A stretch of 64,000 bases of DNA, taken from Serratia quinivorans. Lineage in GTDB: Bacteria; Pseudomonadota; Gammaproteobacteria; Enterobacterales; Enterobacteriaceae. The translations under genes and the position numbers were made by a program. The notes below the pieces were generated by a model that ran no database searches, was not told the origin of the DNA, and worked only from the letters and a program-made list of their open reading frames with translations. Shown in pieces: positions 7,407 to 16,349 of the stretch (position 1 is the first letter of the stretch; each line of letters begins with the position of its first letter). The stretch covers positions 1 through 64,000 of the forward strand of contig NZ_CAMKGL010000009.1 of the NCBI RefSeq assembly GCF_946227985.1. The letters run 5' to 3'.

Positions 7407-8000
7407 TTATCCCCCCGAAGGGCAGGTCTCCGCCAACTGCGTCAAACCCTCACTTTCCTGCCTGAATGAAACCTTGTCCTGATCCAGCGTCACCACAAAA
7501 ATGCTGTCAAAGTCGCTGCCCGGCCATTTGGGCACTGAATCGGCGTTGCCCCCGCGTGCGGCCACGATGTTCTTCACTGCCTTATCGAGATTCTTGTGTT
7601 CCCAAGCGATAAAAATACGTGAGTTTCGGTATTTATCGCTCAGCAGTTCCTGCTGCAGCCCATTGATGTCATCGGCGTGGAACTGAATGCCGATCGGTAA
7701 CCCTACCCGTACGGCGGTGGGCATGATGGTCGACAGCGCCCGCAGTGAACTGCCGGTCTTGTCTTCTTTCGGCCCGGCGGCAAAGATAAAGTCCGGCTTG
7801 CCATAGCGGTTCAGCAGCACGTCCGGTAGTGCCAGTGCGCGGTTCAGTCCCTTGCAGGTTAACTGCCCGCTGTTGTTGGCCGGTTTTTCCCCATGCCGCA
7901 CAAAGATCAGCGTTTCCTGCGCCAGTGCGCTTTGGCTGAGCAGCAGCAACGCCGCCAAACCACCGAGTAAATTGTGAGCAACTTTGTTAAACATCTTCAA
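7407..8000 (-). CDS. Exported histidine phosphatase family protein
   Basis: A 197-residue protein with a clear signal peptide (hydrophobic stretch 11-21, cleavage after ALA at about 27). The mature protein opens with TLIFVRHGEKP, the RHG phosphohistidine motif of the phosphoglycerate-mutase-like phosphatases (R35, H36, G37), and E38 follows. A second histidine lies in IAWEHKN, the usual partner in the active site. A cysteine pair (C53 and one near the end, ETCPSGG) may form a disulfide. It probably acts in the periplasm on a small phosphorylated compound; the substrate is unknown. It is monocistronic. Confidence 0.85.
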   Translation of the reverse strand: MKMFNKVAHNLLGGLAALLLLSQSALAQETLIFVRHGEKPANNSGQLTCKGLNRALALPDVLLNRYGKPDFIFAAGPKEDKTGSSLRALSTIMPTAVRVGLPIGIQFHADDINGLQQELLSDKYRNSRIFIAWEHKNLDKAVKNIVAARGGNADSVPKWPGSDFDSIFVVTLDQDKVSFRQESEGLTQLAETCPSGG

Positions 8001-8139
8001 CCCTTATGTAATGGCTTGCTGATTTCTATGCGCTTTTGGTCGCGTTACTCGCTATCATTACCGATGTGACAAAAAGGGCTTGCCGCTCCGATGCGGCACC
8101 TCTGGGATAATTAAATACTGGCCTAAGGAAGGATTTACA

Positions 8140-8376
8140 ATGAAAAACATTTTCTTTTTTGATGCGATGCTGACTCCGAAAATCATCACCGGTGTTTACT
8201 GGCTGTGCCTGCTGAGCATTATTGTTGGCGGGATTGGGGCGATGTTCTACGGTGAGTTTTTCCGTGGTCTGTTCGCGATCATCATCGGCGGCGTGTTTAC
8301 TCGCGTTTGCTTTGAAATGATCATTATTGCGTTTAAAAATAACGAATACCTGCGCAAAATCTCCGAAAAGCCGTAA
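8140..8376 (+). CDS. DUF4282 small membrane protein
   Basis: A 78-residue protein with two membrane helices (about 14-34 and 41-60) and the DUF4282 pattern: an aromatic N-terminus (FFFDAMLTPKIITGVYW), a glycine-rich turn and RVCFEMIIIAFKNNEYL at the end. The start at 8140 is fixed by AAGGAAGG nine bases upstream; an ATG 60 bases earlier in the same frame has no such site. It stands alone with a terminator right behind it. Function is unknown for the whole family. Confidence 0.85.
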   Translation: MKNIFFFDAMLTPKIITGVYWLCLLSIIVGGIGAMFYGEFFRGLFAIIIGGVFTRVCFEMIIIAFKNNEYLRKISEKP

Positions 8377-8385
8377 TGCGATAAA

Positions 8386-8408
8386 AATGCCGGGCATCGC
8401 CCGGCATT
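8386..8408. terminator. Bidirectional hairpin terminator
   Basis: AATGCCGGGC (8386-8395) pairs with GCCCGGCATT (8399-8408). It lies between the convergent ends of the DUF4282 and HIT genes, with an A-run before it and TTCTGTTATT after it, so it can serve both. Confidence 0.75.
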
Positions 8409-8411
8409 CTG

Positions 8412-8834
8412 TTATTCCCCCAACGTCAGCGCCAGCCGTTCCCGCATCAACGCAATAAAATTATCCGGCAATGTTTTCGTCGTGGATGCCCGCAGCGCCT
8501 GGCTCCAGACCGGCTCCGGGAAGTGCGAGTCGTCGAGGTAACGCGGGACGATATGCCAATGCAAATGCGGTAGCGCGGTGCCCAGGCTGGCGATGTTGAT
8601 CTTCGCGGGCGTCAGTAATTGGCGCAACTGCGCCTCAACCTGTGCCACCACCGCCATGATGTTGTTGCGTTGGTCGTCACGCAGGTCGCTTAACTCGGCG
8701 ATGTGTTCATGCCACACCACCCGACACCAGCCGGGGAATGGGCTGTCGGCGATAAAAATTGCCCGGCACTGTGAGTTTTGCCACAGCACGGTCTCATCGG
8801 TCGGATGGCAGTAAACACAAGATTCATGATTCAT
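8412..8834 (-). CDS. HIT-family nucleotide hydrolase
   Basis: A 140-residue HIT protein. The histidine triad is intact (LPHLHWHIVPRY, with H90, H92 and H94), which places it among nucleotidyl hydrolases and transferases acting on dinucleoside polyphosphates or AMP conjugates. CVYCHP near the N-terminus could bind a metal together with later histidines, as in some family members. The start is supported by AGGAG six bases upstream. It is separated from the LacI-type gene by about 100 bases and may form its own unit. Exact substrate unknown. Confidence 0.9.
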   Translation of the reverse strand: MNHESCVYCHPTDETVLWQNSQCRAIFIADSPFPGWCRVVWHEHIAELSDLRDDQRNNIMAVVAQVEAQLRQLLTPAKINIASLGTALPHLHWHIVPRYLDDSHFPEPVWSQALRASTTKTLPDNFIALMRERLALTLGE

Positions 8835-8937
8835 TTTATTCTCCTGCTGCGGTTTTGGGCGCAGCGAAACCCCGCCGCGCGTTAGCGCAGCCAGGTATTC
8901 AGTGTGAAAGAGAGCGGGACCGGCGGCCCCGCCGGGG

Positions 8938-9975
8938 CTACGAGTTAATCACCGACTGGCGGCGCACCAGGCTGGGGGCAAATAAAAACTCCTCAACTGG
9001 CAGTTCCGGGTTTTCCAACCGGCCGATCAGCCGATCGACAATTTTCACTGCCATTTCGCGCAGCGGAGGGGCCACAGAGCTGAGCGCCGGGTTGAACAGT
9101 TCGGACAGAAACATGTTATCGATGCCGACCACCGAAATATCCTCTGGCACCCGCACCCCCAATCGCTGGAAGGCAGAAATCATGCCGATGGCCAGCATGT
9201 CGTTCAGCGCGACAACACCGTCCGGCCGCGGTTCACTCTGGCAGACTTGTTCGGCCAGCGTTTTCCCCAACTCGGCCATTTCGGCATCGCCGTAGGCGAA
9301 CTGCGCTTTACCTTCTATCACCCTGACCGGCAGCCCGGCAGCTTCCAGTGCCTGCCGATAACCGGCAATCTTGTTGGCGCGGCTGCTGGTCATGCCGGAG
9401 GCGGTGGCGAAAGCGATACGCTGGCAGCCCTGGGCGATCAGATGCTGGGCCGCCATGCTGCCGGCGGCGCTATTGTCCATCGACACGCTGTCGATCGGCA
9501 GCGCCGTTTCGCCAGGGGCTGTCAGGGTGCGTTCGTCGTAGTTGATCATCACCAGGCCGCGTTTCAGGGCGTCACGGAAATGGGGGCGATCGTAAAAGGT
9601 GGAGGCGACCACCACGCCACGGATGCCTAATGCCAGCAGGTCGTCCAGAAAACGGATCTCTTCTTCCTGCTGGCGATGGGTATCACCCAGCAGCACCTGA
9701 TAGCCGTAGTTTTGCTTGGCCGCCAGCTCAATTTCGCGTACCAGTGCGGCGAAGCTGGGGTTGACGATCGAGGGCACCAACAGGCCGAGCATTTTGACCT
9801 GTCCGGTTTTGAGCTGCTGCGCCGCGCGGTTTGGTTGGTACTGCAACGCCGCCATCGCCTGCTCAATACGGGCCAGCGTATCCTTGCGCATCTGATCGAC
9901 CCGGCCGTTCAGCACGTTGGAAACCGTACTGACCGAAACCCCGGCATGACGTGCCACATCACGTATATTCGCCAT
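8938..9975 (-). CDS. LacI-family transcriptional regulator
   Basis: A 345-residue repressor with the N-terminal LacI helix-turn-helix (NIRDVARHAGVSVSTVSNVL, residues 3-22) and hinge (ALQYQPNRAAQQL), then a periplasmic-binding-protein-like sensor domain to about residue 335. The frame extends six codons further to an ATG at 9993, but GGGA lies five bases before the internal ATG at 9975, which also matches the usual family start, so I use it. It is the last gene of a run with an SDR dehydrogenase and a TRAP transporter on the same strand and probably controls them in response to the transported sugar acid or a metabolite. Confidence 0.9.
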   Translation of the reverse strand: MANIRDVARHAGVSVSTVSNVLNGRVDQMRKDTLARIEQAMAALQYQPNRAAQQLKTGQVKMLGLLVPSIVNPSFAALVREIELAAKQNYGYQVLLGDTHRQQEEEIRFLDDLLALGIRGVVVASTFYDRPHFRDALKRGLVMINYDERTLTAPGETALPIDSVSMDNSAAGSMAAQHLIAQGCQRIAFATASGMTSSRANKIAGYRQALEAAGLPVRVIEGKAQFAYGDAEMAELGKTLAEQVCQSEPRPDGVVALNDMLAIGMISAFQRLGVRVPEDISVVGIDNMFLSELFNPALSSVAPPLREMAVKIVDRLIGRLENPELPVEEFLFAPSLVRRQSVINS

Positions 9976-10043
9976 CACATTCCCGTTTTGCATTAACCCA
10001 TTACCGCGACTTTATCACGCACTCGAAAGTGAGTCACAGGCCC

Positions 10044-10805
10044 TTAGGGCGCGATCTGCCCGCCGTTGACGTCGATAATCTGTCCGGTGATATAACCGCT
10101 GCAGTTATGCGATGCCAGGAACAGGTAAGTGGGCGCCACTTCTTCGCTGCGGCCAAAACGCCCCATCGGGATCGAAGCGCACATCTTGCTCAGCACTTCT
10201 TCACTTTTGCCGTGGTGGAAGGCGGTATCGATGCTACCCGGCGAGACGATATTGAACCGAATATTATCTTTGGTGAACTCCTTCACCCAGTTGCGATGAA
10301 TGTTGTGCAGCCAGGCCTTGGCGCTGGCATACAGACCGGCACCGATGCCGCCGCCTTCACGTGCGGCGATGGACCCGGTGCTGATCACACTGGCGGTAGC
10401 GCCGCTCTCGCGTGCCGAGGCGCGCAGGTGCGGGATAGCGAATTTGGTGACCATCAGTGCCGAGCGGCAGTTCAGGTCCATCACCCGATCAAAGAATTCG
10501 TCGTCTATCGCTTCCAGGCCGTTACGTCCGCCCAGTCCACCGGCGTTATTGATCAAAATGTCGATGCCACCAAAGCGGGCGACAAAGGCTTCGACCAGCG
10601 CTTCACAGCCTGCGGAGCGTGATAAATCGGCAGAGAAGAACTCGCATTCACCGGGGAAGGCGGCTATTTCTGCCGGTGACTCGCTGCGCATGCCGTTAAT
10701 TCCCACTTTGGCGCCGTGTTGGGCGAACAGGGCGGCGGTCGCCAGACCAATACCGGCGGTGGAACCGGTGATCAACACGCGTTTATTGGTTAAATCAGAG
10801 AACAT
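10044..10805 (-). CDS. SDR-family oxidoreductase in TRAP operon
   Basis: A 253-residue classical short-chain dehydrogenase. The cofactor motif is GSTAGIG (14-20), the structural NNAGG sits at 86-90, and the catalytic set S145, Y159, K163 is complete (YASAK). The C-terminal end GQIIDVNGGQ is also typical. The cofactor could be NADP, since an arginine follows beta-2 (NGMRSE), but this is a guess. AAGGAG precedes the start, and the gene begins 24 bases after the TRAP permease stop, so it belongs to the same transcript. It likely oxidises or reduces the imported acid; the substrate is not known. Confidence 0.9.
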   Translation of the reverse strand: MFSDLTNKRVLITGSTAGIGLATAALFAQHGAKVGINGMRSESPAEIAAFPGECEFFSADLSRSAGCEALVEAFVARFGGIDILINNAGGLGGRNGLEAIDDEFFDRVMDLNCRSALMVTKFAIPHLRASARESGATASVISTGSIAAREGGGIGAGLYASAKAWLHNIHRNWVKEFTKDNIRFNIVSPGSIDTAFHHGKSEEVLSKMCASIPMGRFGRSEEVAPTYLFLASHNCSGYITGQIIDVNGGQIAP

Positions 10806-10829
10806 GGTGTGACTCCTTGCTTGAGAAAA

Positions 10830-12701
10830 TCAGTACCCCAGCTGCGTGGGCAGCCAGGTGGTGAGCGCCGGGAACAGCGCGATAACGATGATGCCGAGCA
10901 GTATGATCAGCAGGTATTTGGCCATCGGCTTAATCACATCCTGCATAGGCACGCCGCAAATGGTGCAGGTGGTGTACAGACCCAGGCCGATGGGCGGGGA
11001 AAACAAACCGAAACCCATCGCCAGAATCATCACAATGGCGTAGTGCAGCGGGTTAAAGCCGAGTTGGGTAGCGATGGGTACCAGAATGGGTGCAAAGATA
11101 ATCAGTGCCGGAGCGCCCTCCAGCACCGCGCCGAAGATAATCAGGATGACAATCGACAGCAGCAGGAACAGCCACGGGCCGTAGTCCGCACCGATAGCGA
11201 CCAGCAGCTGTGCGCACTGCTGAGGGATCATTTCGATGGTCAGGGCGAAGGACAAACTGGTGGCGCAGGCAACGATAAACAGCAGCATGCCGGACAGCGC
11301 AGCGGTATCGACAAACAGCGTCAGGGTGGCTTTTAGGGTCAGTTCCCCAAAGGCCAGTCGACCGACCACGATGGCGTAAACTACCGCGAAGGCGGAAATC
11401 TCGGTGGAGGTGGCGATACCGGCCACCACGCCCTTGCCGATCATCAAAATCATCACCAGCCCGACGGTGGCACCGATCAGCAGTTGGCGGGTTGGCATTC
11501 GCACCGGGTAGGCGTCATCGACGTTGATGCGCTTGCCGAATATCACGGCAGCAATCAGCAGTAACACCAACAGGCACAGCGCGGGGATCAGTCCCGCGAT
11601 GAACAGTGCGCCAATGGATATGTTGGCGATAAAGCCCATCACGATCAGGTTAACGCAGGGGGGAATGGTTTCCGCCATGATGGCCGAGGCGGCGAACACC
11701 CCGGCAGACTCTGCCGCCGGTTGACGCGCCCGCCGCACCGCGGGCATCAGCACGCCGCCGACCGTGGCGACGTCCGCCAGTTTGGAGCCGGAAATGCCGG
11801 AGAAGAATGCCACCGACAAAATAGTGGTGATGTTCAGGCCGCCGCGATAACGACCGGTGCCGCGTACGATCAGTTCAACCAACCGTGACGACATGCCGTT
11901 GACCTCCATCACCGCACCGGCCAGCAGAAAGAACGGAATAGCCAGCAGCACGAAATGGTCGACGCCGGCAGTCACCTGCTGGGCAAAGAACACGAACGGC
12001 AGCGACGGATCGCTGAGGAAGAACACCATCGCCGACATGCCCAAAGTAAAGGCGATCGGCACGCCGGAGATGATGCCCAAAATAAAGCAGGCCAGCATCA
12101 GCGCGGCGGGCAATGAGCTGAATCCCAGCGGGATATGCAGGCTGAGGTAACCCGTTCCGCCCAGAAGAGCAACGGCGGCGGCGCTGATTAACACCACTTT
12201 TAACGGTGCCTGGCAGGCGTGATCGAGCGCGCTGACCAGCATCACCGCCGCGCCGATAAATACCGGTACCACAAAGATCGCCTGCGGCAGGCCGTGTTCG
12301 GTGGTCTGCGGTAGTGAAATACCCACCAGGCTGAAGCTCGATACCGTTAACCCCAGAGCCACCAGGACCAGCACCCAACGGCTGGCATGTACTACGTAGG
12401 GGCGGACCACCACCGGTACCCAGCGCAGGAACAGATCGACGCCGATGTGTCGGCCACGCCCCGTGGAGGTGGCGACGCCGAAGAACACCAGCGTTACCAT
12501 CAGTGCGCGCGCCACTTCTTCCGCCCATTCAATCGGGCTGTGCAGCGCGTAGCGCCAAATCACCGAGGCGAACACCACCACCACGTTGATCAGCAGCGCC
12601 AGTGCGCCACCCCAGGCGGTAAAGCGGGTCAGACCGCGGCTTAACTGCGTCAGGATGGCCACTTTTTTCACACTCATTTCAAGGGTTACAGGAAGGGTCA
12701 T
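10830..12701 (-). CDS. TRAP transporter fused small and large permease subunits (DctQM)
   Basis: A 623-residue inner-membrane protein that joins the DctQ domain (about 20-165, four helices, with WRYALHSPIEWAEEVARALM typical of the Q subunit) to the DctM domain (about 190-620, a dozen helices, with PIAFTLGMSAMVFF and FFSGISGSKLADVATVGGVL). TRAP systems drive uptake of organic acids with the sodium gradient and a periplasmic binding protein. Fused Q-M proteins are a known variant. GGAGG lies seven bases before the ATG. The gene follows the binding-protein gene by 24 bases. Confidence 0.95.
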   Translation of the reverse strand: MTLPVTLEMSVKKVAILTQLSRGLTRFTAWGGALALLINVVVVFASVIWRYALHSPIEWAEEVARALMVTLVFFGVATSTGRGRHIGVDLFLRWVPVVVRPYVVHASRWVLVLVALGLTVSSFSLVGISLPQTTEHGLPQAIFVVPVFIGAAVMLVSALDHACQAPLKVVLISAAAVALLGGTGYLSLHIPLGFSSLPAALMLACFILGIISGVPIAFTLGMSAMVFFLSDPSLPFVFFAQQVTAGVDHFVLLAIPFFLLAGAVMEVNGMSSRLVELIVRGTGRYRGGLNITTILSVAFFSGISGSKLADVATVGGVLMPAVRRARQPAAESAGVFAASAIMAETIPPCVNLIVMGFIANISIGALFIAGLIPALCLLVLLLIAAVIFGKRINVDDAYPVRMPTRQLLIGATVGLVMILMIGKGVVAGIATSTEISAFAVVYAIVVGRLAFGELTLKATLTLFVDTAALSGMLLFIVACATSLSFALTIEMIPQQCAQLLVAIGADYGPWLFLLLSIVILIIFGAVLEGAPALIIFAPILVPIATQLGFNPLHYAIVMILAMGFGLFSPPIGLGLYTTCTICGVPMQDVIKPMAKYLLIILLGIIVIALFPALTTWLPTQLGY

Positions 12702-12725
12702 AGCATATCCTCCGCCAGAAGGGCG

Positions 12726-13739
12726 TTACGGCTGCGCCGTGGCATGAATGGCATCCAGCACCGCTTTGGCCTGTGGATATTTCCCGCTAAATGCCGCCTG
12801 CAGCGGCAGAGTTTGCTGACGGAAATAGTCGCGGTCGGTTTCGGTAAAGGTCACGCCGGCGGCTTTCAGTTTTTCCATCGCCTGAGTTTCTTTTTCCGCC
12901 GCGATTTTGCGTTCATAAACCGTGGCTTCGCTGGCTGCCGCCAACACCTCGGCTTGCAGTGGCTGCGGGATGCGTTGGAACGCCGCCTGGCTGATGGTGG
13001 CGACAATCGGGTTGTAGATATGGCGGGTCAGCGTGGCGTATTTGGCTATCTCGTAATACTTGCTGGTGTAGACCGTAGCAGCGTCATGTTCCACGCCGTC
13101 GATCACCCCCATCTGCAGCGCGGAATAGACTTCACCGCCGGGCATCGGGATCGCCGTGGCACCCATGCTTTTCAGCGTGGCGATAAAGTTGGGGGCCGGC
13201 AGCACGCGTACTTTCATTCGGTTGAGGTCCTGCGGTGTCTGCAGCGGTTTTTTACTGTAAATGTTGCGTGCGCCCAGGCTGAAGCCGTAGCCCAGCACTT
13301 TGATATTGCTTTGCTTGGCCAGCATGGCGCTCAGCAGTTGGCCCGCCTGACCATCCAGTGCCTGGCCCAGTTGCTGGTTGTCGTTGAACAGATAACCCAG
13401 ATCCAGCACGCCGATTTCCGGCACCAGCGTGGCCCAGATTGAGGTCCCGGAGATAGTCATATCGATCGCGCCGATACGCACCTGCTGGACTGCATCGGCC
13501 TCTTTGCCCAGCATGCCGTTCGGGAAATAGCTGAGGGTGATTTTGCCCGGCAGGCGCTGGTCCAGATTTTGTTTGAAGCGGTGAAACCAGATGGCGTGCG
13601 CGGAATATTCATCATCGGGCAGTGATGAATACACCCGCAGGTTAACTTCGGCGGCGTTGCTACGCAGCGGCAAGATAAACAGCATAAATAACAGTGTGAT
13701 AAACAGACGCGGCGTTAAGCGGCATATCAGTGATTTCAT
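12726..13739 (-). CDS. TRAP transporter solute-binding protein (DctP family)
   Basis: A 337-residue periplasmic binding protein. From the ATG at 13739 it begins with a signal peptide (MKSLICRLTPRLFITLLFML and cleavage after SNA), followed by the DctP fold. The signature arginine region is visible in LNRMKVRVLPAPNFIATLKS (TRAP proteins bind a substrate carboxylate with this Arg) and in ALQMGVIDGVEHDAATVYTS. The frame stays open to an ATG at 13856, but that start would put 39 non-signal residues in front and would overlap a palindrome, while GGGAG supports 13739. First gene of the four-gene operon; ligand unknown, probably a sugar acid. Confidence 0.92.
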   Translation of the reverse strand: MKSLICRLTPRLFITLLFMLFILPLRSNAAEVNLRVYSSLPDDEYSAHAIWFHRFKQNLDQRLPGKITLSYFPNGMLGKEADAVQQVRIGAIDMTISGTSIWATLVPEIGVLDLGYLFNDNQQLGQALDGQAGQLLSAMLAKQSNIKVLGYGFSLGARNIYSKKPLQTPQDLNRMKVRVLPAPNFIATLKSMGATAIPMPGGEVYSALQMGVIDGVEHDAATVYTSKYYEIAKYATLTRHIYNPIVATISQAAFQRIPQPLQAEVLAAASEATVYERKIAAEKETQAMEKLKAAGVTFTETDRDYFRQQTLPLQAAFSGKYPQAKAVLDAIHATAQP

Positions 13740-13854
13740 CAGCCTGGCTCCCGATCGCAGGTAGCCTGCGATGCTGGTGGTGAAGATGATTCCCCTGTGG
13801 GGTAACGCTGTAGGGACAGGGGGAACGGGTACGATACTTTGTGTCTTCGGTTTC

Positions 13855-13883
13855 ACTGTAACGTTTTAGTGTATCGTTACAGT
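13855..13883. promoter_or_regulatory. Long dyad operator upstream of the TRAP operon
   Basis: ACTGTAACG (13855-13863) and CGTTACAGT (13875-13883) are a perfect 9-bp inverted repeat with an 11-base spacer, so the half-sites are 20 bp apart, two helical turns. It lies 116 bp upstream of the binding-protein start, in the 322-bp gap shared with the divergent hydrolase gene. Position and symmetry suggest the binding site of the operon regulator, although LacI-type proteins usually use contiguous palindromes. Nothing else is seen in this gap. Confidence 0.5.
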
Positions 13884-14061
13884 CAACCTACAAACATTGA
13901 TTGGGTAGATCAATTTTTATCCGCCAAAACGGTTGGGAAATGCAGATTCTGTGAGCAGGTTCTAAAAATCGGCGGGTAGCGATTGGTCGTTATTGAACTG
14001 CCGCTGCGGGCATTTAACTTCTATAATCGCAGCTTGGATAACCGTGAAATCAGGAGTGAGC

Positions 14062-15510
14062 ATGCCTTCCAGGGCGATAATCAAATGGACCAAACGGCTG
14101 ACGATAGTGATGGTCACCGTGCTGCTCACGCTGTTTGCGGTACGGATTTACGATACCCAAAGCGGCCCGGCGCTGGAGCCCTGGCACACCTTTGTACCGC
14201 ACGAACTGTCGGCCGCCGAGCTGGACAACACCGACTGGCAGGGCTATCTGGCCGCAGAGAGCCGGGTGTTTGATGAGGTGAAGGCTAACGTCACGGACAA
14301 ACTCTCCGCCAGTGAACGTATTCCGCTCAACCGCTACTTTGACGGCAGCCCGATATACCCGGAGCACTTCGCCCATGACTGGAACCGTTCCTATGAACTG
14401 CTGCCACAGGGCGAACCGCGTGGTGCGGTGGTGCTGTTGCACGGCCTGACCGATTCCCCTTACAGCCTGCGGCACATTGCCGAGAACTACCGACAGCAGG
14501 GATATGTGGCGGTCGGTATTCGCCTGCCGGCACACGGTACGGTGCCGGGGGCGTTGACCGATATTGAATGGCAAGACTGGTTGGCGGCGACACGTTTAGC
14601 CGTGCGCGAGGCACGCAGCAAAGCCGGGGGCGATAAGCCACTGCATATCGTGGGCTTTTCCAACGGTGGTGCGCTGGCGATGAAGTACGCGCTGGATGCA
14701 TTGGACGATCCGCAGTTGGCGGCACCTCAACGACTGGTGCTGATCTCACCGATGATCGGCGTGACCAGTTTTGCCCGTTTTGCCGGTATTGCCGGTTGGC
14801 CTGCGGTGTTCCCGGCGTTTGCCAAAGCCGCGTGGCTCGGGGTGCTGCCGGAATTTAACCCTTTCAAATACAACTCGTTCCCGGTGAACGGAGCGCGTCA
14901 GTCTTATCTGCTCAGTAACGGTCTGCAACAGCAAATTGCCCGGGCGGCGCGTGACGGCAAACTGGATAAATTAGCGCCGATACTGACCTTCCAGTCGGTG
15001 ATGGATTCCACGGTCAGCACCCGGGCGGTGATCCGCGCGTTATACAACGAATTGCCGGCTAACGGCAGCGAACTGATGCTGTTTGACGTCAATCGTACGG
15101 TCAACTTCGGGCCGCTGCTGCGGCCAAACGCGGCTGCGGCGGTCAGCCAACTGTTGCCTGCGCCTCCACGCCGCTACCAGACCACGGTGATCGCCAACGC
15201 CTCACCGGAAAGCAGTGAGGCGATCGCCAGCGTAACGCCAGCCGGGGTAACGACGGTAAGTGAGCAGCCGCTGGGCATGACTTACCCAGCGGATATTTAC
15301 TCGTTGTCGCATGTGGCATTGCCATTCCCGGTCAGCGACTCACTTTATGGCCGTTTTCCGGCGCAGCGTGATGAGTTTGGTATTAGCCTCGGCACGCTTG
15401 CTGCGCGTGGTGAAAGCTCGGTGTTGGTGGTCAGTCTCGATTCGCTAATGCGCATCGCCTCCAACCCGTTTTTCCCTTACCTGCTGCAGCGCATTGATAG
15501 CAAACTTTAG
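14062..15510 (+). CDS. Membrane-anchored alpha/beta hydrolase (lipase-like)
   Basis: A 482-residue protein with one N-terminal membrane helix (about 13-28) and an alpha/beta-hydrolase domain facing the periplasm. It has the oxyanion segment VVLLHGLTDSPYSLRH, the nucleophile elbow GFSNGG (GxSxG) and a late histidine (SLSHVALPF); MDSTVS is the probable acid loop. The start at 14062 is chosen for CAGGAGTGAG just upstream; the longer frame from 13993 has no ribosome binding site. Length exceeds simple esterases because of an insertion after the core. Its stop overlaps the 3' end of the next, convergent gene by 4 bp. Substrate unknown. Confidence 0.85.
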   Translation: MPSRAIIKWTKRLTIVMVTVLLTLFAVRIYDTQSGPALEPWHTFVPHELSAAELDNTDWQGYLAAESRVFDEVKANVTDKLSASERIPLNRYFDGSPIYPEHFAHDWNRSYELLPQGEPRGAVVLLHGLTDSPYSLRHIAENYRQQGYVAVGIRLPAHGTVPGALTDIEWQDWLAATRLAVREARSKAGGDKPLHIVGFSNGGALAMKYALDALDDPQLAAPQRLVLISPMIGVTSFARFAGIAGWPAVFPAFAKAAWLGVLPEFNPFKYNSFPVNGARQSYLLSNGLQQQIARAARDGKLDKLAPILTFQSVMDSTVSTRAVIRALYNELPANGSELMLFDVNRTVNFGPLLRPNAAAAVSQLLPAPPRRYQTTVIANASPESSEAIASVTPAGVTTVSEQPLGMTYPADIYSLSHVALPFPVSDSLYGRFPAQRDEFGISLGTLAARGESSVLVVSLDSLMRIASNPFFPYLLQRIDSKL

Positions 15511-16256
15511 CCGAAACCGAGGATGCTAAACGCGTCGTCCTGCGGGTAGTAACCGAGCAGTTGGCTGGTTTCCTCCAGCGACAGCCGCTTGTAGCGATTA
15601 TTGGAAACGCCGTGCACCACCGCATGATGCACGCCTTCAACGCGCAGGCAACGTTCCAGCAGATCGGCGGCGTCGCGGTGGCTGAGAAAAGCGCTCATAT
15701 CACGGGCGCTGAGCTGTTCACCAGGCTCCAGCGTGGTGAAGTTGGCGATGCGTACCGACAGCGCAGAAAGCCCTTCCTGATGGGCAAAGTAGGCGGCGAT
15801 GCCCTCGCCAAATGCCTTGCTGACGCCGTACATATTTTTCGGTTTTGGTGCGTCCTGCGGTCTAATCTGATAATCCAGCGCATAACCTTCTACCGCCTGC
15901 GCGCTGCTGGCGAAGACCACGCGTTTACAGCCGGCGTCTTTTGCCGCGCGGAAAATATTGAAGGTGCCGAGAATATTGTTATCCATCAGCGAGTGGCAAA
16001 AGTCCGCATCGGGAGAGGGATCGGCCGCCAGGTGCAACACGGTATCGATGTCGGCGCAGGCCGCTCGGCAGGCTGCGATGTCGGCAATGTCGAAGCTGAT
16101 GGTCTCATCATTCGGCTGCAGGTTGGTCAGCAACCCGAGGTCTTTTTCCGCCAGCCGCAGTTGATAGCGATTTCCCACCGATTGACGGAATGCCGTCGCC
16201 ACCCGGCCGCCCGCGCCGGTAATCAGAATTCGTCCAAATTCAGTACGCAAAGTCAT
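15507..16256 (-). CDS. NAD-dependent epimerase/dehydratase, uronate dehydrogenase-like
   Basis: A 249-residue extended SDR. The Rossmann motif is ITGAGGRVA near the start, the catalytic tyrosine and lysine are in MYGVSKAFGE (YxxxK) and the serine in VFASSAQA. The C-terminal part with HGVSNNRYKRLSLEE and LGYYPQDDAF resembles uronate dehydrogenases, which oxidise galacturonate or glucuronate to the aldarolactone. It could also be another sugar-nucleotide-independent dehydrogenase of this group. It is monocistronic, and its proximity to the TRAP/SDR/LacI operon hints at a shared sugar-acid pathway. Confidence 0.8.
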   Translation of the reverse strand: MTLRTEFGRILITGAGGRVATAFRQSVGNRYQLRLAEKDLGLLTNLQPNDETISFDIADIAACRAACADIDTVLHLAADPSPDADFCHSLMDNNILGTFNIFRAAKDAGCKRVVFASSAQAVEGYALDYQIRPQDAPKPKNMYGVSKAFGEGIAAYFAHQEGLSALSVRIANFTTLEPGEQLSARDMSAFLSHRDAADLLERCLRVEGVHHAVVHGVSNNRYKRLSLEETSQLLGYYPQDDAFSILGFG

Positions 16257-16349
16257 GATCTCAGCCAGTCCCTAAAGTCCATTCTGTGGTGACCAGTAAT
16301 AATCCGCCGCGTCAGATTTGTCCAGCATCAAATTAGCATGTCTTATGTT

